Positions 36,646-44,905 are shown, counted from the stretch's first letter. The stretch: 64,000 nt of DNA from Sedimentibacter hydroxybenzoicus DSM 7310 (GCF_013403245.1 NZ_JACBNQ010000002.1:372001-436000), one strand, 5' to 3'. Notes: generated by a model from the sequence alone, not told the origin. Translations and numbers: made by a program.

Positions 36646-36732
36646 CAAGGCTCAAAGTTTTCTAAATAATATATTTAAATTTTGGGTAAAGGCTCGTCCA
36701 AGAACTAACCTTAAAAAATCTGCTTAATCATG

Positions 36733-37122
36733 TTATGGAATATAGCAATCAAGCTCTGTAAACAGAACTTTAAATGCCTTTAATATTGGACTTCGAGGTT
36801 CGATTTCAAGAATTGATTTGCCATCAATACATAAGTTAATATTTTCATTTGGTGGAAAAACAATAAGTGAAATATTGTCCGTCAGGTTTACACCAATTGC
36901 TTCAACTTTACCACTATCAGCATTATGTATTTGGATATCTGCACAATCAAGTATAAAACTTGTTACTGCAACAAATGTACTTTCAGCCATTTCTTCTTCA
37001 ATCGGTATTATTATATCCTCTTCAATACATTCGGCTAAAACATCATTTACTCTTTCCAACCATTTAACCGGGGCGCTCTCCAAAGTTTTGTTAATTTCCC
37101 TAAGTAATTCACTTTTTCCCAT
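36733..37122 (-). CDS. Prophage protein of unknown function, 129 residues
   Basis: The product is acidic and helical in its N-terminal half (LLREINKTLESAPVKWLERVNDVLAEC) and beta-rich later. AGGAGAG precedes the ATG. It lies in the early region between a zinc-ribbon gene and the primase. I do not recognise a family. Confidence 0.7.
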   Translation of the reverse strand: MGKSELLREINKTLESAPVKWLERVNDVLAECIEEDIIIPIEEEMAESTFVAVTSFILDCADIQIHNADSGKVEAIGVNLTDNISLIVFPPNENINLCIDGKSILEIEPRSPILKAFKVLFTELDCYIP

Positions 37123-37160
37123 CTATTCTAACTCTCCTATAATTTTATTTTTTTACTCCA

Positions 37161-37310
37161 CTAAAACGATATTAATTTCTGTGTACCGCAGTATTTACAC
37201 CACATCAATACTTCTTTTGCGTGGCTTTCACTGTGCAACGTCTTACACAACAACGTCCCACAGTCAGGACATCTTATTTCATTGTTAATTGGTTTAATAT
37301 GTCGTTTCAT
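37161..37310 (-). CDS. Small zinc-ribbon protein (Com-like)
   Basis: The 49-residue product has two C-x2-C pairs, CPDCG and CKYCG, spaced 27 residues apart as in Mu Com-type zinc fingers. A GGGAGG site lies 11 bases upstream. Com-type proteins bind phage mRNA or DNA. Confidence 0.6.
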   Translation of the reverse strand: MKRHIKPINNEIRCPDCGTLLCKTLHSESHAKEVLMWCKYCGTQKLISF

Positions 37311-37345
37311 CAATGTATTATCCTCCCTCTTGCCATCTGCTCAAA

Positions 37346-37531
37346 TTATAAAGACTTAAAATATTTATCGGTTCTTGATAAATCAACGCGATAAGCTCTT
37401 TTGGTGACCCGCTGACTGGGGAATCCCTTCGCGTGGATAATTCGGTATGCTGTCGCACTTGATAGGTCGTAGTGTTCCATAAATTTAGGAACTGTAACCC
37501 ATTCCTCTTCTCTTGAATTGCTCTTAGCCAT
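37346..37531 (-). CDS. Helix-turn-helix DNA-binding protein
   Basis: ATG at 37531 is preceded by AAAGGAGAG. The 61-residue protein is a single winged helix (VTVPKFMEHYDLSSATAYRIIHAKGFPSQ ... AYRVDL) of excisionase/MerR type. It sits in the early operon and may direct excision or gene regulation. Confidence 0.75.
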   Translation of the reverse strand: MAKSNSREEEWVTVPKFMEHYDLSSATAYRIIHAKGFPSQRVTKRAYRVDLSRTDKYFKSL

Positions 37532-37607
37532 TTTATCTCTCTCCTTTCTCATTGTTGCTTTATTTTATCAAAACGGGTTAACATACATAATTATTTTCCT
37601 TTCTTTT

Positions 37608-38249
37608 TTAACAAGGAGGATTAGCAAAAACTATATCATTTAATTTATACTTTTCGTAAATCTTATCACTGACTGAAATACCTAAATTAAATATTGAATT
37701 CATTGCCATCAAGTTTACCGTCTCATCAAGTATGCTTTGTCTTTTAACCAACATATCCGGCTGCATTTCAGCTTTTTTAATCATCCGGGTATATCCATAT
37801 AAATTAGATACTACCTTATTCGCTATTGTATTAGCCTTAATATAATCAACCTTTGAGGCTTTAACTAAAGAAGAATCTAATTTTTTCATCATTGCTCTTT
37901 GTTGTTCCTTATCAAGCATCTTAAATACTTCAAATCCCTCTAATCCTGCTGATTGTCTAAGTTTTTTAATTACATCAAATATCCAATCTTGAAAAGCTTC
38001 TGCTTCTTTCTTCTTGCTTTTAAATGACAACCTATATATTGCTTTTTCATTTATTATATTTGCTTCTTGCTCTCTACCTAATCGGTCGATGACCTTACTT
38101 GTAGTAACCCCATCTTTTATTTTTTCTAATGCTCTTGTTGTTTGTTTTAGATTTAAAGCATTCGTAACATCTGCCGCCACTGCCCACCAAGCGCCGTTAT
38201 GTTCAACAAATCTTATGTCATGACCATTCCACTTTTCGATTTTTATCAT
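37608..38249 (-). CDS. Phage antirepressor, BRO-N domain
   Basis: The 213-residue protein begins with a BRO N-terminal DNA-binding domain (VEHNGAWWAVAADVTNALNLKQTTRAL) and the conserved IYRLSFKSKKKEAEAFQDWIF end. The C-terminal half is helical. Such proteins lift repression and promote induction. An exact 19-bp operator copy lies just upstream at 38269, so it is likely controlled by the phage repressor. Confidence 0.88.
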   Translation of the reverse strand: MIKIEKWNGHDIRFVEHNGAWWAVAADVTNALNLKQTTRALEKIKDGVTTSKVIDRLGREQEANIINEKAIYRLSFKSKKKEAEAFQDWIFDVIKKLRQSAGLEGFEVFKMLDKEQQRAMMKKLDSSLVKASKVDYIKANTIANKVVSNLYGYTRMIKKAEMQPDMLVKRQSILDETVNLMAMNSIFNLGISVSDKIYEKYKLNDIVFANPPC

Positions 38250-38268
38250 TGATTAACTCCTTTTATTT

Positions 38269-38287
38269 TGTAGATTTTTATTCTACA
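38269..38287. promoter_or_regulatory. Phage operator, copy upstream of antirepressor
   Basis: TGTAGATTTTTATTCTACA is an inverted repeat (TGTAGA/TCTACA, 7-base centre) and is identical to 38516-38534. It overlaps the end of the small Cro-like gene. Confidence 0.75.
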
Positions 38288-38496
38288 TGAGTTGCAAAAA
38301 AAATTTTCTCTTTTAGGTTTGAATCTTTAATATTTAACATATTACACATAATTGATATTTCACTAGCCTTAAATTCATTGATATTATTTATTTTTTTCTG
38401 TAGAGCATAGTATGTAATACCTAATTTTTCAGCAATCACTTTATATTTTAACCCAGATATCTTTATAATCCTTTTTAACTCAACAGTGTTTGTCAC
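38278..38496 (-). CDS. Cro-like helix-turn-helix regulator
   Basis: The 72-residue product has a XRE-type fold (IIKISGLKYKVIAEKLGITYYALQKKINN). It is divergent from the repressor at 38648, as Cro is from CI, and begins the leftward early operon. GTG is the likely start, with AAGGGG upstream. Confidence 0.78.
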   Translation of the reverse strand: MTNTVELKRIIKISGLKYKVIAEKLGITYYALQKKINNINEFKASEISIMCNMLNIKDSNLKEKIFFATHVE

Positions 38497-38515
38497 TTTA
38501 TCAACCCCTTTCTTT

Positions 38516-38570
38516 TGTAGATTTTTATTCTACAAGCCAATAATAACATCTTGTAGATTTATTGTCAACA
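38516..38570. promoter_or_regulatory. Phage operator region between cro-like and repressor genes
   Basis: One exact copy of the 19-bp operator occupies 38516-38534. A degenerate copy with one good half (TGTAGA) covers 38552-38570. The spacing of 36 bases puts them on similar helix faces within the leftward promoter area. Confidence 0.7.
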
Positions 38571-38610
38571 ATTATTTATAAAATCATGTATTTTAGTTGA
38601 ATTATATTAT

Positions 38611-38627
38611 ACAATATGATATATTGT
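38611..38627. promoter_or_regulatory. Palindrome at the repressor promoter
   Basis: ACAATAT-GAT-ATATTGT is a perfect 7-bp inverted repeat 20 bases before the repressor start. It may be an operator distinct from the TGTAGA type or overlap the repressor's own -10 region. Confidence 0.4.
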
Positions 38628-38647
38628 CTTCATAGGAGGACATATAT

Positions 38648-39151
38648 ATGAGCGAATTATCTAAAAGAATAAAGCAAAGAAGAGAAGAGTTAAATCTTTC
38701 TCAAGATGAATTAGCAAGGAAGTTAGGTTATAAGTCACGTTCTTCAATTAACAAAATAGAATCTGGTGACAATGATGTACCCCAATCCAAAATTGAGGCT
38801 TTTGCGAAAGCCTTAGAGATGTCACCTTCTGAATTAATGGGTTGGAGTGAGGAGCGTATGCAATATTTGAGAGAAAATAGAAATACTGTAATTATACAAA
38901 GACTACTTGGTTTTATGGGTTGTAAAATTGAAATGAAATGGTCTGAATTAGAAGGTAATTTTATTGAGCCTGCTGGTTATACAGTTGAGTATAACAAGGC
39001 TTCATTTGATATAACAACAGAAGAATTCACAGAACTTATTAATAGTATTAAATCATATATCAGTTTTAAGATTCATGAACTTTCAGAAACAAAACTATCA
39101 AAACAGGAAAGTGATAACTTAAACAATGACAAGACTAATGAGGAGGTTTGA
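38648..39151 (+). CDS. CI-like phage repressor
   Basis: The 167-residue protein has an N-terminal XRE helix-turn-helix (KQRREELNLSQDELARKLGYKSRSSINKIESGD). Its C-terminal domain lacks an LexA-type Ser-Lys protease, so induction probably depends on the antirepressor rather than RecA self-cleavage. AGGAGG precedes the ATG. It is co-transcribed with the integrase, whose ribosome site lies in its last codons. Confidence 0.88.
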   Translation: MSELSKRIKQRREELNLSQDELARKLGYKSRSSINKIESGDNDVPQSKIEAFAKALEMSPSELMGWSEERMQYLRENRNTVIIQRLLGFMGCKIEMKWSELEGNFIEPAGYTVEYNKASFDITTEEFTELINSIKSYISFKIHELSETKLSKQESDNLNNDKTNEEV

Positions 39152-39153
39152 AA

Positions 39154-40221
39154 ATGGCAAAGCTAAAGAAAAGGTCTGACGGACGTTACTGTAAGAATGT
39201 AACCGTCGGAAGGAATGAAGATGGAAGTTTAAGGCGTAAGATGATTTATGCTAATACTCAAAAAGAATTGGATTTAAAGGTTGCTGAATTAACCTTACAG
39301 GTTGACAAAGGTATTATTATTGACGATAAGGGCATGACAGTAGGTGAATGGGCTAAAAAGTGGTATGAGTCTTATGTTGAGAAAACCACCAAGGCACATA
39401 ATACTAAAATCAAATACGAAAATATTGTATTCAATCATATCATTCCATGCATAGGATATATTAAAATAAAGGATTTAAAACAATACCAGGTCCAAAATAT
39501 GTTTAATGAAAAGGAGCAGGATGGTTTTACTAAAACAATAGAATTAATGAAACTTACTCTTAACCAAATTCTTGAGCAAGCTGTTGAAAATGATTATATT
39601 TATAAAAATGTTGCTAAAGGTGTAAGGATAAAAAGTTACAAGGCACCGGAAAAACAACCTCTGACGGACGAGCAAATAAATAAAATTAAAAATACTAATC
39701 ATTCAATGCATAATGTGATTCTATTCTTAATCTATACCGGCATGAGGATCGGAGAAGCTGTTGCCTTAACATGGGCAGATGTTGATTTCAAGAATAAAAT
39801 TATACACGTTACTAAAACCGCTGATTTTTACAATGATGAAGCAAATACAAAAACACCTAAAACAACCGCAAGTATTAGAGATATTCCAATAGTTGAACCT
39901 CTATATAAAATACTTGAATGTATGTTCAAAGAAACTGAAAGCATCTATGTTTTTTCTTATAATGGCAATATGTTTAAGCATGGCACACTTGATAAACGCA
40001 AACTATATTATTGCAAGAAATTAGGATTTGATTTTACATTTCATCAATGCCGACATACTTGTGCAACAATGCTATATAATGCAGGTGTAGGTATAAAAGA
40101 AGCCCAAAACTGGTTGGGGCATGCAAACATAAAAACGACTATGGACGTATATACGCATCTTGATAAGAAGAACAAAGAAAGTGCGTTGTCAAAAATGAAT
40201 GAAATGCTTTTAGCCAAATGA
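39154..40221 (+). CDS. int: Tyrosine integrase of the prophage
   Basis: The 355-residue enzyme has an N-terminal arm-binding domain (KRSDGRYCKNVTVGRNEDGS), a SAM-like core-binding domain and a catalytic domain. Catalytic residues appear in GMRIGEA (Arg, about 198), HQCRHT (His/Arg, about 299), WLGH (His) and DVYTHL (Tyr, about 332). ATG at 39154 follows AGGAGG. It is adjacent to attR and should catalyse the recombination that opens and closes gajB. Confidence 0.95.
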   Translation: MAKLKKRSDGRYCKNVTVGRNEDGSLRRKMIYANTQKELDLKVAELTLQVDKGIIIDDKGMTVGEWAKKWYESYVEKTTKAHNTKIKYENIVFNHIIPCIGYIKIKDLKQYQVQNMFNEKEQDGFTKTIELMKLTLNQILEQAVENDYIYKNVAKGVRIKSYKAPEKQPLTDEQINKIKNTNHSMHNVILFLIYTGMRIGEAVALTWADVDFKNKIIHVTKTADFYNDEANTKTPKTTASIRDIPIVEPLYKILECMFKETESIYVFSYNGNMFKHGTLDKRKLYYCKKLGFDFTFHQCRHTCATMLYNAGVGIKEAQNWLGHANIKTTMDVYTHLDKKNKESALSKMNEMLLAK

Positions 40222-40242
40222 CAACATTTTTGACAACATTTT
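40219..40242. repeat. Right arm-type integrase site candidates
   Basis: TGACAACATTTT occurs twice in perfect tandem, overlapping the integrase stop codon. Matching units lie near attL at 20626-20648. Confidence 0.6.
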
Positions 40243-40342
40243 AGTGATAAATGTTGAATATTATGAGAATATAGATAATATGATATTTATTGATTTATCA
40301 ACGTTTTATTTATTTTTCAACATCAGGAGTCACGATATATAT

Positions 40343-40357
40343 ATAATGTTACCATAC
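40343..40357. repeat. Prophage attR core
   Basis: ATAATGTTACCATAC is identical to the attL core at 20554-20568. It reads N-V-T-I in the helicase frame and continues into QTWFSFL. Confidence 0.9.
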
Positions 40358-41286
40358 AAACATGGTTTTCATTTTTAATTGAGCATGGTGCTAAACCATA
40401 TCAAGGAAAACTTACAAATAAAAGAATAAACGGCCTACTGCTTGTAAATGAAAAATCGGGATTAAAATACAAGAGCAAATTTCCGGTGTATTTTTCAGAG
40501 GATGAAATTGATAAACACTATTTTACAAGTGATTACCAAATATATTCTGATAAACTTTCTAAATTTGCTGTTAAGTGTAATGAGAAAAGTAAAGGGTATG
40601 TAGTCGAACGAATTTCAGCGTTGTTTCAGAATATTTTTATTGACGAAGTACAAGATATGGCAGGATATGATTTGGAATTTATAAGACTATTAATGGAAAC
40701 TGATTCTGTAATCAGAATGGCTGGTGATCCTAGACAAGTAACCTATCATACACATTTTTCTAGTAAATATAAAAAATATTCTGAGGGAAAAATTCAAGAA
40801 TTTATGTTAAAGGAATGTCTCAACACGGAGTGTATTATTGATACATACAGCCTTAAAGGCAGCTGGCGTAATAATCTAGCTATTTGCGAATTTGCAAATA
40901 AATTGTTTCCAGAATATCCACAATGTGAATCATTACAGGAGGAAACTACTGAACATGATGGTGTATTCTTCGTAGAAGAAAAGGATATAGAGAACTACCT
41001 AAAAAAATACTCACCATTGCAATTAAGATATGATAGGAAAACTAAAAAAGTTAATCCTAACTACGACGTAAAAAATTTTGGTGAATCAAAAGGGGCAACA
41101 TATAATAGGGTTTTAATCTATCCAACAAAGAAGATGTTAGACTGGATAATAAAAGGTGAAAAAATAGATAGTTTTGAAATAAAATGTAAACTTTATGTAG
41201 CTGTAACCAGAGCAAAGTTTAGTGTTGCAATAGTGTGTAAAAACAACACTAAATCAGATGTACTACCGATATATAAATGTGATTAA
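40357..41286 (+). pseudogene. gajB: GajB-like UvrD helicase, C-terminal fragment after prophage
   Basis: The frame continues the helicase from the core with QTWFSFLIEHGAKPYQG. It contains motif II (IFIDEVQD), motif III (MAGDPRQVT), motif IV (LKGSWRNN), motif V (GESKGATYNRVLI) and motif VI (LYVAVTRAK). Joined to the first 60 codons it would make 369 residues, shorter than the 494-residue GajB first described, so it is a compact version. An internal ATG at 40486 could start a partial product lacking motif I, which would be inactive. Excision of the prophage would restore the gene. Confidence 0.9.
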
Positions 41287-41657
41287 AATTTGCAGTTAAA
41301 GGAATAAGGAGTCCATAGTTAACTTTAAAAACGGTAAAACTTAATAAAATCAATTATTTAGAGATACTGATGGTTGGATAATATTCAATAATTTTTCTTT
41401 TTGTTGAAATTGTTGAAACATATTAACTTGATTTTCTAATTACAGCAAATTCAAATGATTTATACGAATAGAACATTAGGGACAAATAGGAGTAACAAAG
41501 TCTGAAAGAAGGGATATGCTTACGGAACTAATAAATATGCAGTAGGTATAGTAGGAAATTTATAGATATATTATAAAATCAAATGATGATAGTATGTAGG
41601 AGAAACTTATAAAAAGTGAAATAATATAAAAAGTTTATTAGGGGAGAACGATAAGAC
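41287..41657. other. Intergenic region, no gene seen
   Basis: The AT-rich stretch between the helicase and the ATPase holds no supported gene. A GGGGAGA ribosome site lies at its end. A promoter for the ATPase gene is expected here. Confidence 0.4.
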
Positions 41658-43352
41658 ATGGAGATTACAGACAAGGTTTTTTCTGAATTATTGAATGAGA
41701 TAGAAAAAGTACGAAGAAGAAAAATTGTTGATTACAGAACAGAGGAAGATATAGGTTATATAGATGTTTCTAATAATTTGGAGAAAGTACAAATTTCTAA
41801 TAATCATTTAATTTTTGGACGACGGGGAAGTGGTAAAACTACACTAATATTAGCTGCATTAAAAAGAAATACTAAGAATGTTGTTTCTGCAATTGATATA
41901 CAACCTATAAAAAGTGATGCAATTGATAACGTTATTCTAAAAATATTAACTCAAACTTTATCGGAGTTATTAAAGGCACATCATGAACTATTTTATAAGA
42001 TTGAAAAAGACTATAATGAACAATATAGAGGATTTTCAGGAATACAAAATTTTATTCTGAAAAGAAGAAGTAAAGAAGTAAAAGAAAGTTATGTGGGAGG
42101 GGTTGAATTTCGCAAGTTAATTGAAACAGAAAAAAAGTTGCTTGATACTATAAAAGATATACCCGATGAAATAACTTATAATATTTCGCAAGAAAATACA
42201 ACAATAAGCAAAAAACAACAAATGGAGTGTAATGAGACCTTTCAGAAAGGTTCTTTAGATATAGAAACACAAATAAATGGTCGATATAAAATCATTCAAG
42301 GGAAAATAGATGCAACTCTTTCTGCAGTGGTTTCAAAAAACTATAAAGATACGGTTGAATCAAATAGTAATCAATCTTCTGAGATTATAGCGTCTTATAT
42401 GAAAACATTAAAAAAATCAGATATAATTCAGGAGCAGCGGGAGAGAATAGCTTTCATTTTTAATGAAATCAAAAGAATATATAATGTCGGTGTATATGTA
42501 TATCTAGATGATTTCTATCAAATACCTATTGAAAAACAACCTGTAATAATACAATATTTTCATGACATATATAAGTATTGCGCTAATTATTCTTTCTGTT
42601 TCAAATTGGCTGCATTGCCGTACAGATTACGTATGAACAAAACTGGCAATGTTGATATGTCATATAAAGATGATTTTTCTCCGATTAAATTAGATAGTGA
42701 TTTATCTGAATTGGAGTCTACAAAAGATTATTTATTGAGTATTCTAGTAAATTTAGATTCAACATTAGATATTAAAAAGCAAGACATTGTAAACTTGTTT
42801 AATAATGATGAAGTTTTGCTGTATTCTATTATTGCGACAGGAGGAGTACCAAGGGATTTTTTATTAATTTTTGCAGAATTGATTAAAGCAGTTCGAAATG
42901 ATAATAAAAGCAGTATCCAGAAAGAACATGTATATACTGTTATAAAAAGTTTACGCGAAGACAAAGATAATAATATTGAATATGATACAGACATATCACC
43001 GCAAATAATACGGAAAGCAGTAGAAATTATTAATGAAGAAGTTGTTGGTGGATTAAATACCAATGTTATTTTGTATCCTAAATTATTAGCAGAAAAACAC
43101 GAAGTATTGCTTAAAAACTTGGTGAATCTAAGATATTTTCACATAATAAAAGATTCTGTGACTTCGGAAAACCGAAAAAAAGAAGAGTTTGTAGCATATC
43201 TAGTTGATATGAGTTTTTATGCCGTTAATAAGAGATTGCGTCCCAATTTTGACTTTAGAAGGTTTTGGGAAACTGATAGTGCAGCAAGATTAACCCAATT
43301 GAGGCAATCAAAAATTTGGAGTTTTCCGGAGAATATTTTAGGTGACGTGTGA
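41658..43352 (+). CDS. Uncharacterised P-loop ATPase in defence island
   Basis: The 564-residue protein has Walker A GRRGSGKTT (residues 54-62) and a Walker B-like VYVYLDDF (about 278-285), followed by a helical region with an AAA+-type sensor (IIATGGVPRDFLL) and a C-terminal winged-helix-like part. A charged insertion lies at residues 130-250. It resembles ORC/Cdc6- or STAND-like ATPases but no named family is recognised. It is flanked by Gabija and Shedu genes, which suggests a defence role by association only. A 230-base gap separates it from Shedu, so they are probably independent. Confidence 0.7.
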   Translation: MEITDKVFSELLNEIEKVRRRKIVDYRTEEDIGYIDVSNNLEKVQISNNHLIFGRRGSGKTTLILAALKRNTKNVVSAIDIQPIKSDAIDNVILKILTQTLSELLKAHHELFYKIEKDYNEQYRGFSGIQNFILKRRSKEVKESYVGGVEFRKLIETEKKLLDTIKDIPDEITYNISQENTTISKKQQMECNETFQKGSLDIETQINGRYKIIQGKIDATLSAVVSKNYKDTVESNSNQSSEIIASYMKTLKKSDIIQEQRERIAFIFNEIKRIYNVGVYVYLDDFYQIPIEKQPVIIQYFHDIYKYCANYSFCFKLAALPYRLRMNKTGNVDMSYKDDFSPIKLDSDLSELESTKDYLLSILVNLDSTLDIKKQDIVNLFNNDEVLLYSIIATGGVPRDFLLIFAELIKAVRNDNKSSIQKEHVYTVIKSLREDKDNNIEYDTDISPQIIRKAVEIINEEVVGGLNTNVILYPKLLAEKHEVLLKNLVNLRYFHIIKDSVTSENRKKEEFVAYLVDMSFYAVNKRLRPNFDFRRFWETDSAARLTQLRQSKIWSFPENILGDV

Positions 43353-43585
43353 TAATTAAAAGAGATTCATTCAATTTCAAATTCAAATAATTAAAAATTG
43401 GACAAAACCAAAGGATGGATTTTTTACATGATACTAATGTTGAGGAACTTCTAATAGAGATTAAGAAATTCTATTAAAAGTATTTGTAATCTACCTATTG
43501 ATTTAATTCTAGTTTAAAAGATTTAATCAACTTAAGAAAAGTTTGTAGGATAATATTATACCGAAGTTGAATTAGGAGAAAAGTT

Positions 43586-44662
43586 ATGAAAATAAGTGAT
43601 TTTATATTCGAATTTCCTACTCATTCAAGATATCCAGGTTTGTGTAGAGTACGGATTTTTGTTAGTTCTGAAGGAAATATAGTTTCAGTTCTGACTGATA
43701 TTGGAGATAAAAATCCATCTTCATCTGTAACAAATTCAATTGAAAGTATCTGTCAATCTTTGATTCAGAAAGGTCTAGTTACTGATAGCACATTATTTAT
43801 TGAGCACTACGAAGATGATGTTTTTGATTTAAGTCATACATTTGATATTATTGAATTTAACTCTGGATGCCCACAGTGGCACTCTGTTGGTTTTAAAAAG
43901 GTAAAAATCTTGCTTTCTTGTGATGATGAAGAATTTTTATGTTTAACGAAAGATAATGTTCGATTACAAAAAGAAATTGATTTGAAAAGACATGCTATAG
44001 ATCCTTATATGGACTTCCCATATGAAGAGGACCCTATCATTATTAAACGGAGAATTGAAATTGAAGATGGGAAAATATCTAAAGAGTCATTAAAACAATT
44101 AGTTGATTCTAAAGCTAATGAGCATGAACTTCAAGAGAAATTAAAAACTGATTTATCTGTAATAGGAGAAACATATGCTTATTTTCAAAATGAGTATATT
44201 TGTTTTTCTGAATTTCCTATTGGTGAAAGGAAAGTGGATTTTGTAGTATTTACTGGTCGATCAAGAATGGAAGTGGTTTTAATTGAAGTAAAAGGTGCAG
44301 ATTTTAGTCTTGTTAATCAAAATAATTACGCAAACTTTTCTAGTAAACTTGAGGAGGCGGCAAGTCAATTACGCTCTCATTGGAATTACATACATCGTAA
44401 CTATGAATATTTTCGAAGGTATGTTCATGAATTAAGATTAACTATCGAAAGAGGAGGTTTAAAATATAATGCCTTTTTGGGAGCATCCCCAAGGTTAAGC
44501 GTAGACAGTAATAAAGATATCATAATTAGAAATGTTATTATATGTGGTCGTTCTGTTGATGATTTAGAAGAAAGTAAAAAAAGACATGAATACGAAAGCA
44601 ATTCCCAAATGTCACTAAAACTTGAAACATGGGATTCTTTGCTATTCAAAATTAGAAGATGA
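43586..44662 (+). CDS. sduA: Shedu-type nuclease SduA (DUF4263)
   Basis: The 358-residue protein has a variable N-terminal half and a C-terminal DUF4263 nuclease domain with the PD-(D/E)xK core: FPIGERKVDFVVF (Asp about 216) and VVLIEVKGAD (Glu-x-Lys about 233). Shedu is a single-gene anti-phage nuclease that senses linear DNA ends in studied examples. GGAGAAAAG precedes the ATG. The N-terminal sensor domain is not recognised. It is the last gene of element 1. Confidence 0.85.
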   Translation: MKISDFIFEFPTHSRYPGLCRVRIFVSSEGNIVSVLTDIGDKNPSSSVTNSIESICQSLIQKGLVTDSTLFIEHYEDDVFDLSHTFDIIEFNSGCPQWHSVGFKKVKILLSCDDEEFLCLTKDNVRLQKEIDLKRHAIDPYMDFPYEEDPIIIKRRIEIEDGKISKESLKQLVDSKANEHELQEKLKTDLSVIGETYAYFQNEYICFSEFPIGERKVDFVVFTGRSRMEVVLIEVKGADFSLVNQNNYANFSSKLEEAASQLRSHWNYIHRNYEYFRRYVHELRLTIERGGLKYNAFLGASPRLSVDSNKDIIIRNVIICGRSVDDLEESKKRHEYESNSQMSLKLETWDSLLFKIRR

Positions 44663-44675
44663 TCATGATATTTAT

Positions 44676-44735
44676 CCACCAAGGGAATGCTGGGTTCAAG
44701 TGTCATCATTATTGCACACTCAAGGCACGTGGAGA
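44676..44735. repeat. 60-bp right-end sequence of element 1
   Basis: This segment matches 57225-57284 at about 49 of 60 bases, with an exact 17-bp stretch CTCAAGGCACGTGGAGA at its end. Divergence begins right after this stretch in both places. It is the probable right arm of the attachment site shared by the two related recombinases. Confidence 0.7.
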
Positions 44736-44737
44736 CC

Positions 44738-44753
44738 GTAATCCTGTTGCAAC
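44738..44753. repeat. Junction between elements 1 and 2; rlmD-like 3' end
   Basis: GTAATCCTGTTGCAAC repeats the sequence at 17075 with one change. In frame with the preceding CACGTGGAG it reads HVETVILLQRLKA and then a stop, closely like an RlmD C-terminus. It is therefore probably the replacement rlmD end carried by element 2. Confidence 0.6.
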
Positions 44754-44809
44754 GCTTGAAAGCCTGATAAATAGTGGGGTTGAAAGACTATAAATAGAAA
44801 TATATTTTG

Positions 44810-44848
44810 ACGCGAAAGAATGATATGATACTTTCGCGTTTTTTCTTT
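44810..44848 (+). terminator. Terminator upstream of recombinase 2
   Basis: ACGCGAAAG and CTTTCGCGT form a 9-bp stem with a 12-base loop, followed by TTTTTCTTTTTTT. Its position and tract match those of the terminator before recombinase 1. Confidence 0.85.
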
Positions 44849-44905
44849 TTTTGATAAAATATTAATGTACAATGATATTTTATATAGATTAAAGAAGGAA
44901 TACAA

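Larger units (their letters stand above)
20554..40357. mobile_element. Prophage integrated inside the Gabija helicase gene
   Basis: The 19.8-kb element between identical 15-bp cores has a tyrosine integrase at its right end and divergent repressor genes. A long minus-strand operon holds primase, terminase, portal, capsid and tail genes. An Abi-type cargo gene and small accessory genes lie at the left. Excision at the core rebuilds an uninterrupted helicase gene of 369 codons. There is no recognisable baseplate, receptor-binding protein, holin or endolysin. Siphovirus-type morphology is likely from the tail tube and tape-measure genes. Confidence 0.92.
17079..44753. mobile_element. Element 1: serine-recombinase element carrying defence genes, with a nested prophage
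   Basis: The span starts within the 3' codons of rlmD and ends at a matching repeat after the Shedu gene. It encodes a small serine recombinase at its left end, a Gabija-type pair, a P-loop ATPase and a Shedu nuclease. No conjugation or replication genes are seen, so it is a compact integrative element or defence island. Without the 19.8-kb prophage it would be about 8 kb. The boundaries are inferred from short repeats and are uncertain by tens of bases. Confidence 0.6.

Noticed and set aside
38516-38570. The TGTAGA repeats as a CRISPR or direct-repeat array
   Set aside because: Only two exact copies exist, they are palindromic, and spacing and positions fit operators. No CRISPR array is visible in the window.
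20554-40357. Element 1's serine recombinase as the integrase of the prophage
   Set aside because: The prophage has its own tyrosine integrase beside attR, and its core repeats differ from the rlmD repeat.
40486-41286. A separate 266-residue helicase-like gene starting at the internal ATG
   Set aside because: The open frame and helicase homology extend upstream to the attR core, and motif I is missing. It is the 3' half of a split gene.
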